Shown: positions 18,170 to 27,662, numbered from the stretch's first letter. The stretch is DNA of 64,000 nt from Aequorivita echinoideorum (GCF_018476645.1 NZ_JAHCTB010000003.1:434001-498000), one strand, 5' to 3'. Notes: generated from the sequence alone by a model not told the origin. Numbers and translations: made by a program.

Positions 18170-19119
18170 TGAAAAATCGGGTCACCGAACTTTTTAAAAT
18201 AGATTATCCCATTATACAGGCCGGAATGATCTGGAACAGCGGTTGGCGCTTGGCCAGTGCTGTAAGTAACTCTGGCGCGCTTGGTCTTCTGGGCGCTGGT
18301 TCAATGTATCCGGAAATTCTCCGGGAACATATTCAGAAATGCAAGAAAGCGACAGATAAACCATTCGGTGTAAATGTGCCTATGCTTTACCCAGATATCG
18401 ATAAAATTATGGATATCATTATGGAAGAAGGGGTAAAAATTGTTTTTACTTCCGCAGGAAATCCAAAAACGTATACTTCGAAATTAAAGGAAAACGGTAT
18501 TACTGTTGTCCACGTGGTAAGCAGTGTAAAATTTGCTTTAAAAGCCCAAGAAGCAGGTGTGGATGCCGTAGTTGCAGAGGGTTTTGAGGCCGGTGGACAT
18601 AACGGCCGTGAAGAAACCACAACTTTTACTCTAATCCCGATGGTGAAAGAACAATTGGATATTCCATTGATTGCCGCTGGTGGAATTGCAAGTGGCAGAG
18701 GGATGCTTGCCGCGATGGTGCTTGGCGCGGATGCCGTGCAAGTGGGCAGCAGGTTTGTTGCTTCAAATGAAGCATCTTCCCACCAATCCTTTAAACAAAT
18801 GGTTGTTGATGCCAAAGAAGGCGATACGCATCTTACTTTAAAGGAATTGGCTCCCGTGCGAATGCTGAAAAACAAATTTTTTGAGAGTGTAGTCCAACTT
18901 TATACAACCAATCCTTCCAAAGAGGATTTGATTTCACATTTGGGAAGAGCGCGTGCAAAACGAGGCATGTTTGAGGGCGATCTCGAGGAAGGTGAATTGG
19001 AGATTGGCCAAATTGCAGGATTAATTCACGATATAAAACCGGCGGCAGAAATTGTAAAAAATATGATTTCTGAATTTGAAATCGCAAAGGCTGAAATAGC
19101 TAAAATTCAATTGCAGTAA
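18169..19119 (+). CDS. nitronate monooxygenase family flavoprotein
   Basis: FMN-dependent TIM-barrel enzyme of the NMO/2-nitropropane dioxygenase family, which also includes the enoyl-ACP reductase FabK. Marks are PIIQAGM near the N-terminus, AEGFEAGGHNG (about 134-144), IPLIAAGGIASG and GADAVQVGSRF. The 316 residues are cytoplasmic. The start codon is GTG and overlaps the S8 protease stop by one base. FabK-like activity cannot be excluded from sequence alone, but the GGHNGREETTT variant is typical of proteins annotated as NMO in Bacteroidota. The 3' end overlaps the convergent GH114-like gene by 13 bp. Confidence 0.88.
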   Translation: MKNRVTELFKIDYPIIQAGMIWNSGWRLASAVSNSGALGLLGAGSMYPEILREHIQKCKKATDKPFGVNVPMLYPDIDKIMDIIMEEGVKIVFTSAGNPKTYTSKLKENGITVVHVVSSVKFALKAQEAGVDAVVAEGFEAGGHNGREETTTFTLIPMVKEQLDIPLIAAGGIASGRGMLAAMVLGADAVQVGSRFVASNEASSHQSFKQMVVDAKEGDTHLTLKELAPVRMLKNKFFESVVQLYTTNPSKEDLISHLGRARAKRGMFEGDLEEGELEIGQIAGLIHDIKPAAEIVKNMISEFEIAKAEIAKIQLQ

Positions 19120-19937
19120 TACGTTACATCCGTAAGCTCCCTATTTTTTAGAACAGCTGAAAATTCATTCTGAAAGGAAATGGGACAAACTTCACTTTGA
19201 AAATTTCCACCCGAAATCCGGTCTGTATATTCAACCAAAAAAACGGCTTTATTTATTGAAATATATGGAGTTAAAGATTGATAGAAATCATCAACAAATG
19301 CATCTTCGGTTAAAATCCAATCAAACTCATCGTACATTTCTGGAATAAGTTCTTCGGCATTTTTTTGGCCAATGGAAAGACCTCGCTCGTGTGCTTTTGC
19401 AATCAACCACCTGGAATAATTTATGGTGTCCTCTTCAGAAATATCAAATCCTGTGTTATTTTGGTAACCATTCATATTGTCGGGTTCAATTCCGTCAAAT
19501 CCTTTTTTCTTTATCATATCGAACCGCGCCTCTATAATTGGAGCCAAAATTTCAATTTGCCGAATGTCCAACCATTTTTCATCGGGATATTCATCATATA
19601 AATTTCCTATAATATTTTCAGGAAAATTTTGGGCATCGGGTCTATAGTTTTCAACACTTCCCACTGAAAGATAAGCGATTACTGTTTTGCCTTGGGACTT
19701 TAAATTTTCCACCAATTGTGCACTGGAGGTAAATGCATCAATATCAATTACATCTGCATTGGATTGATAGGAATTTGGAATTTCATCCAATCTCCATTCA
19801 AATTTTTTTTCCTTCGGAATCACATAATCCGAATTAGGAACCTCAATTAAATTTTCTCGAGGAATTTCTTCATCAGTGTTTGAGCATCCCAATGAAATTG
19901 CAAAAATGATAATAACGAAAGTGATTTTTAGAAGCAT
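19107..19937 (-). CDS. GH114-like (endo-alpha-1,4-polygalactosaminidase family) lipoprotein
   Basis: A 276-residue predicted lipoprotein: the leader ends in a lipobox with cysteine 18 (ISLGCS). The body has the GH114/TM1410 barrel pattern: FEWRLDE near 46, VIDIDAF at about 63, VIAYLSVGSVE at 86-96, KWLDIR at 121 and GFDGIEPDN with E151 and D153 as likely active-site acids. The family hydrolyses alpha-1,4-linked galactosamine polymers in the characterised members; the target here is unknown. It may act on exopolysaccharide at the cell surface. It stands alone on the minus strand, convergent with the NMO gene. Confidence 0.82.
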   Translation of the reverse strand: MLLKITFVIIIFAISLGCSNTDEEIPRENLIEVPNSDYVIPKEKKFEWRLDEIPNSYQSNADVIDIDAFTSSAQLVENLKSQGKTVIAYLSVGSVENYRPDAQNFPENIIGNLYDEYPDEKWLDIRQIEILAPIIEARFDMIKKKGFDGIEPDNMNGYQNNTGFDISEEDTINYSRWLIAKAHERGLSIGQKNAEELIPEMYDEFDWILTEDAFVDDFYQSLTPYISINKAVFLVEYTDRISGGNFQSEVCPISFQNEFSAVLKNRELTDVTYYCN

Positions 19938-20064
19938 AATTTTTAAAACTGAATTAACGCGCAGTAACTAAAATTATTTCAGAAAGCTTTAACAATAAAT
20001 AAGTGACTGTGTTAATCCCTCGTTAAATGGCTATTTTTTAAAAACCAATCGATTCGCATTGGCG

Positions 20065-20072
20065 TATGTTTG
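20065..20072 (+). promoter_or_regulatory. -7 promoter box, TATGTTTG
   Basis: Exact TAnnTTTG match 38 bp before the start of the beta-helix surface protein gene. Confidence 0.5.
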
Positions 20073-20110
20073 GCAGAAAGAAATATTTTTAAATTAATAA
20101 TCAAAATTCT

Positions 20111-22618
20111 ATGAAAAACAATTTTACTTTTATGATTGCAGCTTTTTTTGCAATTATTACCGGAACAACTGTGTCTGCACAAGTTGTGAACAGCACAGCA
20201 GACGACGGAACTGAAGGAACACTACGAAGAGAAATTGCCGATGCAACCGCAGGCGACGAAATTACATTTGCAATAGGAGTTGGAACAATAACTCTGGACA
20301 GCGAAATTATTATTGACAAAGAATTGACTATTTCCGGAGGTTTAATCGGGATAGGAACCAACACAATTGATGGTGGTGCCAATGGAAGAATCTTCAATAT
20401 TACAGCAGGACCTGTAACGTTGAATAATCTTGTAATAACCAATGGACTTGAAGAAGATGGTGGCGGTATCTACATTGACGGCGCTACGGTGGAAATAAAT
20501 GACTCTGAAATTTCGGATAATATCGCCAACGGAGCTTCTGGTTCTGGAGGTGGAATATTTATGGATGAAGGAGGCAGTCTTACAATTAATGATTCTTCAA
20601 TAACCGGAAACCGTGCTAATCGCGCCGGTGGTGGTATCGAAAGAGCTGCGAACGGCGGCATGATTACACTTAACAGCGTAAATTTAGACGATAATAATGC
20701 TGGAGTAAGCCCAGCAACTGCCGCACCTGGAAATGGTGGTGGTCTTCATATTACCGGTGGCGGTATGGTGGAAATTAACGGCGGAACTGCAAATAATAAT
20801 GTAGCTGCTCTTGAAGGCGGTGGATTATGGAACGGTTCTGGAACTATGGTTGTAGACGGAACTACCATTGATGGAAATGTTGCTTCTGGCGATGGAGCCG
20901 ATGAAGGTGGCGGTGGATTATTCAATAACGAAGGTACACTTACTGTATTGAACTCTACAATTACAAATAATATAGCTGATGGAACGTCAGGTTCTGGAGG
21001 TGGAATCCTAAATAATTTGGGAGTACTTACCGTTGAAGATTCAGATATTGATGGTAATTCTGCCGTTCGTGCAGGAGGCGGGATTGAAGATAATTCCGTT
21101 GCCGGAAATATGCTCATTTTAAATAATGTAAATTTTGATGGAAATGATGCTTCAGGAAATCCTGGAAATGGTGGTGCTTTACATATCACTGGTCCGGGTG
21201 ATGCCACGATTACTGGTGGTACTGTAACAAATAATAACGCTAGCCGTGAAGGTGGTGGACTTTGGAACAGCGTAGGAATTATGATAATCGACGGAGTGTC
21301 CATTACAGCAAATACTGCAGAAGGCGATGCCGCAGATGATGGTGGAGCTGGAGTATTTAATAATGGAGGAACTTTGACGATACAAAATGGTACTGAAATA
21401 AATAACAATATTGCCAACGGAACTTCTTCCAGTGGTGGTGGTATCTTAAGCGTTAGCGGAAATGTTTCTATTGCGGAATCTACAATCAATGGAAATTCTG
21501 CAAACAGGGCTGGTGGTGCTATTGAAATAATTGATGGTAATCTTTCAGTTTTTGTTTCCGAAATGGATGGAAATGATGTAAATGGAACTGCCGGTACTGC
21601 AAATCCAGGAAATGGTGGAGCTGTCCACATTACAGGTATGAGCGGCACAATGCTTATTTCAAAAAGTGATATTACAAACAATGAAGCAGCCAACGAAGGT
21701 GGTGGTCTTTGGAACCAATCCGGAACTACATTCAATGTTGATAGAACTACAATCGATGGAAATTTTGCCGACGGCGGTGGAGGTCTATACAACAACGGAG
21801 GTACTTTCAATGTTGTAACTTCTACGGTTTCAAACAATGCTGCTACCACGCAAGGTGGTGGGATTTTAAATGATACTGGTTCATTTAACTTGATGACTAG
21901 CACAATTTCAACCAATACTGCCGAAGACGGCGCAGGTATCTATAACAATGCTACAATGGATATTAATGCCGTAACCATTTCACTTAACAATGCAACTGGC
22001 AATGGTGGTGGAATTAATTCTGAAACAACTACTTCAGTGAAAAATACAATTGTAGCTGGAAATATCGCAGTCAATGGTGCAGATCTTAGCGGAACTGGTA
22101 CATTTACTTCAAATGATTATAACTTGATAGGGAATGATGATGATAACGTTTTCCCAGAACAAGCGAATGATCAAGAAAATGTTCTACCTCTATTAGGCCC
22201 ATTGCAGGATAATGGCGGATTTACGTTTACCCACGAATTGCTTGCGGGAAGTGACGGTATAGATGATGGAGATCCAGCAGATCTTTTCACTGACCAAAGA
22301 AATTTCACACTTGTAGGAACAAGAGACGTAGGAGCATACGAGCGTGATGGTGTTTTGGGTATTAATGATGGTGAGCAAATTACAACTAGTGTAATTTACC
22401 CCAACCCTACTTCAGGTAATTTCAATATTGAAATTGCAAATACCATTAATGGAAGAGTAACTGTGGAAGTAATTTCAATGACTGGGCAAGTAGTACAAGG
22501 AGCTGTTTTGACAACTGGTGTTAACCAGATGGACATCAACGGTCTATCTTCTGGAATGTATATTGTTAAAGTATATACCCAAAACAATACTTCAACACAC
22601 AGATTGATACTTCAATAA
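20111..22618 (+). CDS. large T9SS-secreted right-handed beta-helix protein
   Basis: An 835-residue secreted protein. The signal peptide (about 1-24) ends TVSAQ. The body is a run of beta-helix turns with recurring GGGI/GGGLWN, TIxGN and NNxA motifs, as in the choice-of-anchor Q / pectate-lyase-like superfamily. Three modules of about 146-150 residues (starting near 141, 291 and 437) repeat the same sub-motif order. The last 80 residues, from VIYPNPTSGNFNIEI, are a type A T9SS sorting domain. It is asparagine-, glycine- and aspartate-rich with few lysines, fitting a calcium-tolerant adhesin or surface protein; no catalytic site is evident. A strong terminator follows. Confidence 0.88.
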   Translation: MKNNFTFMIAAFFAIITGTTVSAQVVNSTADDGTEGTLRREIADATAGDEITFAIGVGTITLDSEIIIDKELTISGGLIGIGTNTIDGGANGRIFNITAGPVTLNNLVITNGLEEDGGGIYIDGATVEINDSEISDNIANGASGSGGGIFMDEGGSLTINDSSITGNRANRAGGGIERAANGGMITLNSVNLDDNNAGVSPATAAPGNGGGLHITGGGMVEINGGTANNNVAALEGGGLWNGSGTMVVDGTTIDGNVASGDGADEGGGGLFNNEGTLTVLNSTITNNIADGTSGSGGGILNNLGVLTVEDSDIDGNSAVRAGGGIEDNSVAGNMLILNNVNFDGNDASGNPGNGGALHITGPGDATITGGTVTNNNASREGGGLWNSVGIMIIDGVSITANTAEGDAADDGGAGVFNNGGTLTIQNGTEINNNIANGTSSSGGGILSVSGNVSIAESTINGNSANRAGGAIEIIDGNLSVFVSEMDGNDVNGTAGTANPGNGGAVHITGMSGTMLISKSDITNNEAANEGGGLWNQSGTTFNVDRTTIDGNFADGGGGLYNNGGTFNVVTSTVSNNAATTQGGGILNDTGSFNLMTSTISTNTAEDGAGIYNNATMDINAVTISLNNATGNGGGINSETTTSVKNTIVAGNIAVNGADLSGTGTFTSNDYNLIGNDDDNVFPEQANDQENVLPLLGPLQDNGGFTFTHELLAGSDGIDDGDPADLFTDQRNFTLVGTRDVGAYERDGVLGINDGEQITTSVIYPNPTSGNFNIEIANTINGRVTVEVISMTGQVVQGAVLTTGVNQMDINGLSSGMYIVKVYTQNNTSTHRLILQ
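20531..21840 (+). repeat. three tandem 420-450 bp modules within the beta-helix gene
   Basis: Module starts at 20531, 20981 and 21419, each opening with a GxSxSGGGI-coding block and containing NPGNGGxxHITG and EGGGLWN in the same order. Spacings are 450, 438 and about 420 bp, so identity has decayed but the order is kept. Confidence 0.75.
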
Positions 22619-22636
22619 TCTTGAAATAATAGAAAG

Positions 22637-22664
22637 AAAAAGCCGCCCAAAAGGCGGCTTTTTT
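22637..22664 (+). terminator. intrinsic terminator after the beta-helix gene
   Basis: AGCCGCC, loop CAAAA, GGCGGCT, flanked by A and T runs that extend the stem, followed by TTTTT. Confidence 0.9.
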
Positions 22665-22686
22665 ACTTTTATAAAATATATTTTAA

Positions 22687-22712
22687 TAAAAAACCTCTCT
22701 AAATGAGAGGTT
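22687..22712 (-). terminator. intrinsic terminator of the cold-shock gene
   Basis: On the minus strand AACCTCTC, loop ATTTA, GAGAGGTT, then a T tract, 32 bp past the cold-shock stop codon. Confidence 0.85.
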
Positions 22713-22743
22713 CGTGCTTTTAAAAAAAAGTTTTGTGTATGTA

Positions 22744-22935
22744 TTAAAGTACTTTTACGTTAACTGCATTCAAACCTTTTTTACCTTCTTTAAGATCAAA
22801 TTCAACCTCATCTCCCTCACGAACTTCGTCGATAAGACCTGAGATGTGTACAAAATGCTCTTTGTTGGTTCCTTCTTCAGTAATAAAACCAAAACCTTTG
22901 GTATCATTGAAGAATTTTACTGTTCCTTTGTTCAT
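22744..22935 (-). CDS. cold-shock domain protein (CspA family)
   Basis: Single-domain RNA chaperone of 63 residues. Both RNA-binding motifs are present: KGFGFI (RNP1, 13-18) and HFVHI (RNP2, 27-31). It starts with MNKGTVKFFNDTKGFGF, typical of flavobacterial CspA proteins. It is monocistronic, with its own -7 box (22966-22973) and terminator. The 30-bp leader is too short for the long thermosensing 5' region of E. coli cspA. Confidence 0.96.
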   Translation of the reverse strand: MNKGTVKFFNDTKGFGFITEEGTNKEHFVHISGLIDEVREGDEVEFDLKEGKKGLNAVNVKVL

Positions 22936-22965
22936 TGTAATAATTTAAAATATTTATATAAGTGG

Positions 22966-22973
22966 CAAAGATA
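22966..22973 (-). promoter_or_regulatory. -7 promoter box of the cold-shock gene, TATCTTTG
   Basis: Exact TAnnTTTG match on the minus strand, 30 bp before the ATG at 22935. Confidence 0.6.
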
Positions 22974-23095
22974 ATGTTATAATCGAGATCTTTTCATTTT
23001 AAAGAACTTTTTTTTGAATTCAACCAAATGTTATTGGTTGTTTAATAATTTAACAATATTCGTGAAACATAAATCAAAAATGCAATTATTAAATT

Positions 23096-24787
23096 TCATT
23101 TTTCACTTCGGGATTGGGTGCGTTTCTGTTTTACTTCCATTTTATCAAGCATCCATTTCGGGTATTTTGAAGAATCCTCAGCTTCATAAATTGCAATTTT
23201 TTGCGACGGGTTGGGTTTTAAGACATCCTTTTGCAGTTTTCCCAAAATTGTTGCAGCAGTCTGCACACCAGAATATCCTGCCCCAGCGACACCGTGACTC
23301 GTGATACTGGCGCCACATAAGTACAAATTTGCTATTTCACTTTTTGCTTTGTACGCAAAAGGTCCTATTTGAGACAGTTTTTTTTCAGTACCATAAACGC
23401 AACCATTGGTAGCATTTACGTAAAATTTATTGGTTATGGGAGTGCCCAGATCTTTATGAATTATATGCCCACTTATTCCTGGAATCACATTTTCCAAGGT
23501 GTTGACCATCCGTTGCATTAATTTTTCCTTGAAGGCAAGATACTGAGGCGACCTTGATTCTTCTTCATCCTCAAATTTTTTGAAAGATCCGTAATTAATG
23601 TAAGTTATAGCTTCGATAGTGTGGTGCTTTCCATCAAAACTGGCTGGATCTTTCAACGTGGTACAACTCACAAACATGCAAGGAAAATCACCGTCTTCAT
23701 TCAAATCTGAACTCATCATTCGCTGGTGAACTGTATCAAAATTTTCATTTGGCATCATCCAAATGTTGCCGGAATCCATACCCGCTTGCCTCAAATCCAT
23801 ATCCACTGTCACAAAAAGCATCAGCGATGTGCAGGAATACTTCGTTTTAGCCAATTTTTTTTTGAGTGAAACACTTAAATTATCCTCTCCAACGAGCCTA
23901 TTGTAGGTAATTCCGGGATCGGCGTTTGATATTATTTTTTCCGAATAAATTTTCTCGCCATTTTCCAGCTCTACCCCTACTGCACGTTTTTTTCTTTTTC
24001 CTTCAATTAAAATTCTTGAAACTTTTTTACTGGTTTTGATTTCTCCTCCATTCCTTTTTAGCGCATTGGTCATTGCCTTTACAAGCGCTCCCCCACCTCC
24101 ATAGGGATAATATCCGCCATGGAAATAGTGATCCATTACCGCGCAATGAAGTGGAAAACTAGCTTTTGAAGGTGGCAAGCCGTGATCTCCATATTGAATA
24201 TTCAAAATCTTTTTCAGCAACGGATCTTTAATAAATCGATTGATGACTGCTTCCAGACTAAATAATCCATATTTTCCTAAATTTTTTGTTCGAAATGGAA
24301 TAGTCAAGTGCTCCCAAAACCCTGAAATATTTGGCATTAATTGAAGCTCGGCGCTCACTTTTTTAACGGTTGCCAAATATGCTTCTATGTTTTTCTTTTC
24401 GTGTGGGAATCTTTCGGAAAGTTTTGAAACAAATTCATTGTAATCCGCGGGAATATCAAAACGTTCCTCGCCAATATATGCGTGCTCGTAACCCTTTGGA
24501 TTCATTTTGAAAAAGGTGAGATCGTTTGCAATCCCCAATGCCTCGTACAATTGTGACGTGGAACCTCCTTCCTGCAATAGCCCAACATAATGAAGACCGG
24601 GCGTAAAACGGAAACCATTTAAATAAAAACTATGGCACCAGCCACCCGGCACATCGTGCTGCTCCAGCACCAAAACTTTTTTACCGGCTTGGGAGAGTAT
24701 GATTGCCGCGCAGAGACCTCCCATTCCGGAACCGATGACAGTAACGTCATAATCATTTTTAGGCTGTTGGGATGGGACGTTTCTCAC
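23096..24787 (-). CDS. FAD-dependent phytoene desaturase / retinol saturase-like oxidoreductase
   Basis: A 563-residue flavoprotein. The Rossmann FAD-binding motif VIGSGMGGLCAA lies at about 17-28, followed by the VLEQHDVPGGWCHSF block. The C-terminal FAD contact is LCGASITSHGVAGAGYSG. This pattern fits the CrtI/CrtISO/RetSat group acting on polyenes or carotenoids. No carotenoid genes lie next to it, so the substrate is not known. The next gene downstream on the minus strand is the cold-shock gene, 160 bp away; upstream lysA ends 56 bp before the start, so the two may be cotranscribed. Confidence 0.85.
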   Translation of the reverse strand: MRNVPSQQPKNDYDVTVIGSGMGGLCAAIILSQAGKKVLVLEQHDVPGGWCHSFYLNGFRFTPGLHYVGLLQEGGSTSQLYEALGIANDLTFFKMNPKGYEHAYIGEERFDIPADYNEFVSKLSERFPHEKKNIEAYLATVKKVSAELQLMPNISGFWEHLTIPFRTKNLGKYGLFSLEAVINRFIKDPLLKKILNIQYGDHGLPPSKASFPLHCAVMDHYFHGGYYPYGGGGALVKAMTNALKRNGGEIKTSKKVSRILIEGKRKKRAVGVELENGEKIYSEKIISNADPGITYNRLVGEDNLSVSLKKKLAKTKYSCTSLMLFVTVDMDLRQAGMDSGNIWMMPNENFDTVHQRMMSSDLNEDGDFPCMFVSCTTLKDPASFDGKHHTIEAITYINYGSFKKFEDEEESRSPQYLAFKEKLMQRMVNTLENVIPGISGHIIHKDLGTPITNKFYVNATNGCVYGTEKKLSQIGPFAYKAKSEIANLYLCGASITSHGVAGAGYSGVQTAATILGKLQKDVLKPNPSQKIAIYEAEDSSKYPKWMLDKMEVKQKRTQSRSEK

Positions 24788-24843
24788 AGTTGGCTTTTTT
24801 TTGAATAATTAGTGGAGGAAATTTTCGTATCCAACTATTGAAT

Positions 24844-26049
24844 TTAAATCTCCATAACTACTTGATTTCTAATAATATCATCAAAATTTTCCCGCTTTCT
24901 TATTAAATGCGCCTTACCTTTGTACCAGAGTACTTCCGCAGGGCGATATCGAGAATTGTAGTTGCTCGCCATCGTAAAACAGTAAGCTCCCGCATTATGG
25001 AATGCCAGGACGTCACCTTCGTGTACCTCAGGAATGCGGCGGTTATTTGCAAATGTATCTGTTTCGCAAATATAACCGGTAACGGTATAAAAACGATCGC
25101 GGCCGTGGGGACGTGAAATATTTGAAATCTCGTGTTGTGATCCGTAAAGCATCGGCCTTATTAAATGGTTGAATCCACTATCTACTTGGGCAAAAACGGT
25201 TGAAGTAGTTTGCTTGATTACATTTACTTTTACGAGAAATTTTCCCGCCTCACTGACCAAAAATTTTCCGGGCTCAAATGCCAAGGTCAATTTTTTTCCG
25301 TAGTTTTTACAAAAATCATTAAAACGCTTGCCGAGCTTTTTCCCTAATTCTTCCACATTCGTTTCAATGTCACCTTCTTTATAGGGCACTTTAAAACCGC
25401 TTCCGAAGTCTATAAATTCAAGATTTTCAAAATTTTCGGCAGCATTGAAAAGTATTTCCGAAGCGTAAAGAAAAACATCAACATCAAGGATATCACTTCC
25501 GGTGTGCATATGTATTCCGTTGATATTCATACCTGTATTTTCCACGATTCTTTTCAGCAAAGGCATTTGGTGAATTGAAATTCCAAATTTACTATCAATG
25601 TGCCCCACCGAAATATTGGTATTTCCGCCAGCCATAACGTGCGGATTTATGCGAATGCATACGGGAGTATTGGGATGTTTAGTTCCAAATTGTTCCAATA
25701 TGGAAAGATTGTCAATATTTATTTGAACACCCAGTTTTGAAGCTTCTTCAATTTCTTCCATTGAGATTCCGTTGGGCGTAAAAATTATATCCTCAGGCTT
25801 TGCGCCGGCCTCAAGGCCCAATTTCACTTCCTGTATTGAAACGGTGTCGAGGCCGCTGCCCATTTTCACAAGCAATTTTAGCACTGAAATATTTGAAAGC
25901 GCCTTTACCGCATAGTTGATCTTTAAATTTTCGACCTTTTCAAAAGCACCCTTCAATCGTTTATATTGTTTTTCAATTTTAGCGGCATCATAAACATAAA
26001 CTGGACTTCCAAATTCCTGTGCAATTGCAAGAAGATCTTGATTTTTCAT
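24844..26049 (-). CDS. lysA: diaminopimelate decarboxylase
   Basis: PLP enzyme converting meso-diaminopimelate to lysine; cytoplasmic. The 401 residues have the PLP lysine K49 in INYAVKALSN, the HxHTGSD block (HMHTGSDI), the glycine-rich FGSGFKVPY, and GYICETDTFANNR carrying the substrate-contacting cysteine and glutamate. Length and motifs are normal for an alanine-racemase-fold decarboxylase. A -7 box lies 32 bp upstream. Confidence 0.94.
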   Translation of the reverse strand: MKNQDLLAIAQEFGSPVYVYDAAKIEKQYKRLKGAFEKVENLKINYAVKALSNISVLKLLVKMGSGLDTVSIQEVKLGLEAGAKPEDIIFTPNGISMEEIEEASKLGVQINIDNLSILEQFGTKHPNTPVCIRINPHVMAGGNTNISVGHIDSKFGISIHQMPLLKRIVENTGMNINGIHMHTGSDILDVDVFLYASEILFNAAENFENLEFIDFGSGFKVPYKEGDIETNVEELGKKLGKRFNDFCKNYGKKLTLAFEPGKFLVSEAGKFLVKVNVIKQTTSTVFAQVDSGFNHLIRPMLYGSQHEISNISRPHGRDRFYTVTGYICETDTFANNRRIPEVHEGDVLAFHNAGAYCFTMASNYNSRYRPAEVLWYKGKAHLIRKRENFDDIIRNQVVMEI

Positions 26050-26081
26050 TTTTGAAGATTATTATTTTTAGTTATAACTGG

Positions 26082-26089
26082 CAAAAATA
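26082..26089 (-). promoter_or_regulatory. -7 promoter box of lysA, TATTTTTG
   Basis: Exact TAnnTTTG match on the minus strand, 32 bp before the lysA ATG at 26049. Confidence 0.55.
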
Positions 26090-26215
26090 GGCAGGAACAA
26101 ATAACATTAAATACTATTTCCCTTTTTTTTAATGGTTTTATAATTTATGCCTCTTAAGAAGATTATTAAAATGGAATGCCCACAGAAATAATTAGCCAAT
26201 TCCTATAACATTTAT

Positions 26216-26223
26216 TATTTTTG
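26216..26223 (+). promoter_or_regulatory. -7 promoter box of sucC, TATTTTTG
   Basis: Exact TAnnTTTG match 51 bp before the sucC ATG at 26275. Confidence 0.5.
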
Positions 26224-26274
26224 TTCTCCATAAACAAGTCGGCCTTTTGAATAGGAAGGTTTAAAATAGCTACT

Positions 26275-27465
26275 ATGAATTTACACGAATATCAGGGAAA
26301 AGAAATATTAAACAGTTTTGGCGTTGAGATACAACGCGGTATCGTTGCAACTACGCCAGAAGAGGCAGTTGAGGCCGCAAAAAAATTGACTGAACAAACC
26401 GGTACAAGCTGGCACGTAATAAAAGCACAAGTTCACGCCGGTGGTCGCGGTAAAGGCGGTGGTGTAAAACTGGCAAAAAACATAAAGGAGGTCGAGGAAA
26501 TTTCTGGGAATATAATTGGAATGAACCTTGTTACCCCACAAACTTCAAAAGAAGGAAAAAAAGTACACCAAGTATTGATCGCTGAGGACGTTTACTACCC
26601 TGGCGATAGCGAGCCGGAAGAATATTACATGAGTGTTCTTTTAAACAGAAGTACAGGTAGAAACATGATTATGTATTCTACCGAAGGTGGCATGGATATT
26701 GAAACTGTTGCTGAAGAAACTCCACATTTAATTTTTACCGAAGAAGTTGATCCAGCTACAGGATTATTGGGTTTTCAAGCCAGAAGAATTGCTTTCAACC
26801 TTGGCCTAAGCGGAAAAGCTTTTAAGGAAATGACCAAATTTGTCACCGCGCTTTATAAGGCATACTCAGAATCTGATTCTTCTTTATTCGAAATTAATCC
26901 AGTTCTTAAAACAAGTGATGATAAGATAATTGCGGTTGACGCAAAAGTATCCTTGGACGACAATGCACTATATCGCCATAAAGATTATGCTGAAATGCGC
27001 GATAAGCGCGAAGAAAATCCAGTAGAGGTTGAAGCAAAGGAAAAAGGTCTTAATTATGTAGATCTTGATGGAAATGTAGGCTGTATGGTAAATGGTGCCG
27101 GACTTGCTATGGCAACCATGGATTTGATCAAGCAAGCTGGCGGTGAACCTGCCAATTTCCTTGATGTGGGCGGTACGGCAGATGCCGAGCGCGTTGAAGC
27201 TGCATTCAAATTGATTTTGAAAGATCCAAACGTAAAAGCAATATTGGTTAATATTTTTGGCGGAATCGTTCGTTGTGATCGTGTAGCCCAAGGTATTGTG
27301 GATGCGTACAAAAATATGGGTACTGTAAATGTTCCAATCATAGTTCGTTTGCAAGGTACCAATGCAGATATTGCAAAAAAATTAATTGATGATAGTGGAC
27401 TGGACGTTCAGAGCGCTATTGAATTTCAGGAAGCGGCAGATAAAGTGCAGCAAGTATTGAAATAA
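26275..27465 (+). CDS. sucC: succinate-CoA ligase, beta subunit
   Basis: ADP-forming subunit of the TCA-cycle enzyme that interconverts succinyl-CoA and succinate. The 396 residues begin MNLHEYQGKEIL, have the ATP-grasp nucleotide loop GGRGKGGGVKLA near 60-71, and the C-terminal CoA-ligase fold with DVGGTADAERVE and NIFGGIVRCD. The partner sucD is not adjacent, so the two subunits are encoded apart, as is common in Bacteroidota. A clear terminator follows. Confidence 0.97.
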   Translation: MNLHEYQGKEILNSFGVEIQRGIVATTPEEAVEAAKKLTEQTGTSWHVIKAQVHAGGRGKGGGVKLAKNIKEVEEISGNIIGMNLVTPQTSKEGKKVHQVLIAEDVYYPGDSEPEEYYMSVLLNRSTGRNMIMYSTEGGMDIETVAEETPHLIFTEEVDPATGLLGFQARRIAFNLGLSGKAFKEMTKFVTALYKAYSESDSSLFEINPVLKTSDDKIIAVDAKVSLDDNALYRHKDYAEMRDKREENPVEVEAKEKGLNYVDLDGNVGCMVNGAGLAMATMDLIKQAGGEPANFLDVGGTADAERVEAAFKLILKDPNVKAILVNIFGGIVRCDRVAQGIVDAYKNMGTVNVPIIVRLQGTNADIAKKLIDDSGLDVQSAIEFQEAADKVQQVLK

Positions 27466-27482
27466 ATACGTCAAACTTTTAT

Positions 27483-27518
27483 AAAAAAGCCATTTGAAAA
27501 TATCAAATGGCTTTTTTT
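27483..27518 (+). terminator. intrinsic terminator of sucC
   Basis: AGCCATTTGA, loop AAATA, TCAAATGGCT, followed by a run of seven T. Confidence 0.92.
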
Positions 27519-27556
27519 ATAATTGAAATTTTGTAGGAAAAATCTTTTTTTAGGAA

Positions 27557-27616
27557 GGATTTTCCCTCTAAAAAAAAGGGGTTTTTCCCCTCAAAGAAAG
27601 GGGGTTTTTCCGAAGG
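27557..27616. repeat. 21-22 bp tandem repeat of the form GGGGTTTTTCCCC
   Basis: Nearly three units of about 21-22 bp start at 27557, 27578 and 27600. Each begins G-rich, runs through T4-5 and C3-4 and then A-rich spacer; the middle unit alone is the palindrome GGGGTTTTTCCCC. It lies in the 381-bp gap between sucC and the TerB-like gene, which otherwise holds only the terminator and a micro-ORF. Confidence 0.6.
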
Positions 27617-27636
27617 ACTTATTTGGAACGATTTTA

Positions 27637-27644
27637 TACATTTG
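27637..27644 (+). promoter_or_regulatory. -7 promoter box before a micro-ORF, TACATTTG
   Basis: Exact TAnnTTTG match 18 bp before an ATG at 27663. Confidence 0.4.
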
Positions 27645-27662
27645 GAATCTAACCAATTAGTT

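Noticed and set aside
20746-21915. 389-codon open frame on the minus strand inside the beta-helix gene
   Set aside because: It is proline- and isoleucine-rich low-complexity sequence antisense to GGT/AAT-rich repeats of the beta-helix protein; no family is recognisable and the plus frame has a signal peptide and sorting domain.
23014-23304. 96-codon plus-strand frame near the cold-shock gene
   Set aside because: It mostly runs antisense to the C-terminal coding part of the FAD oxidoreductase, with no recognisable motif.
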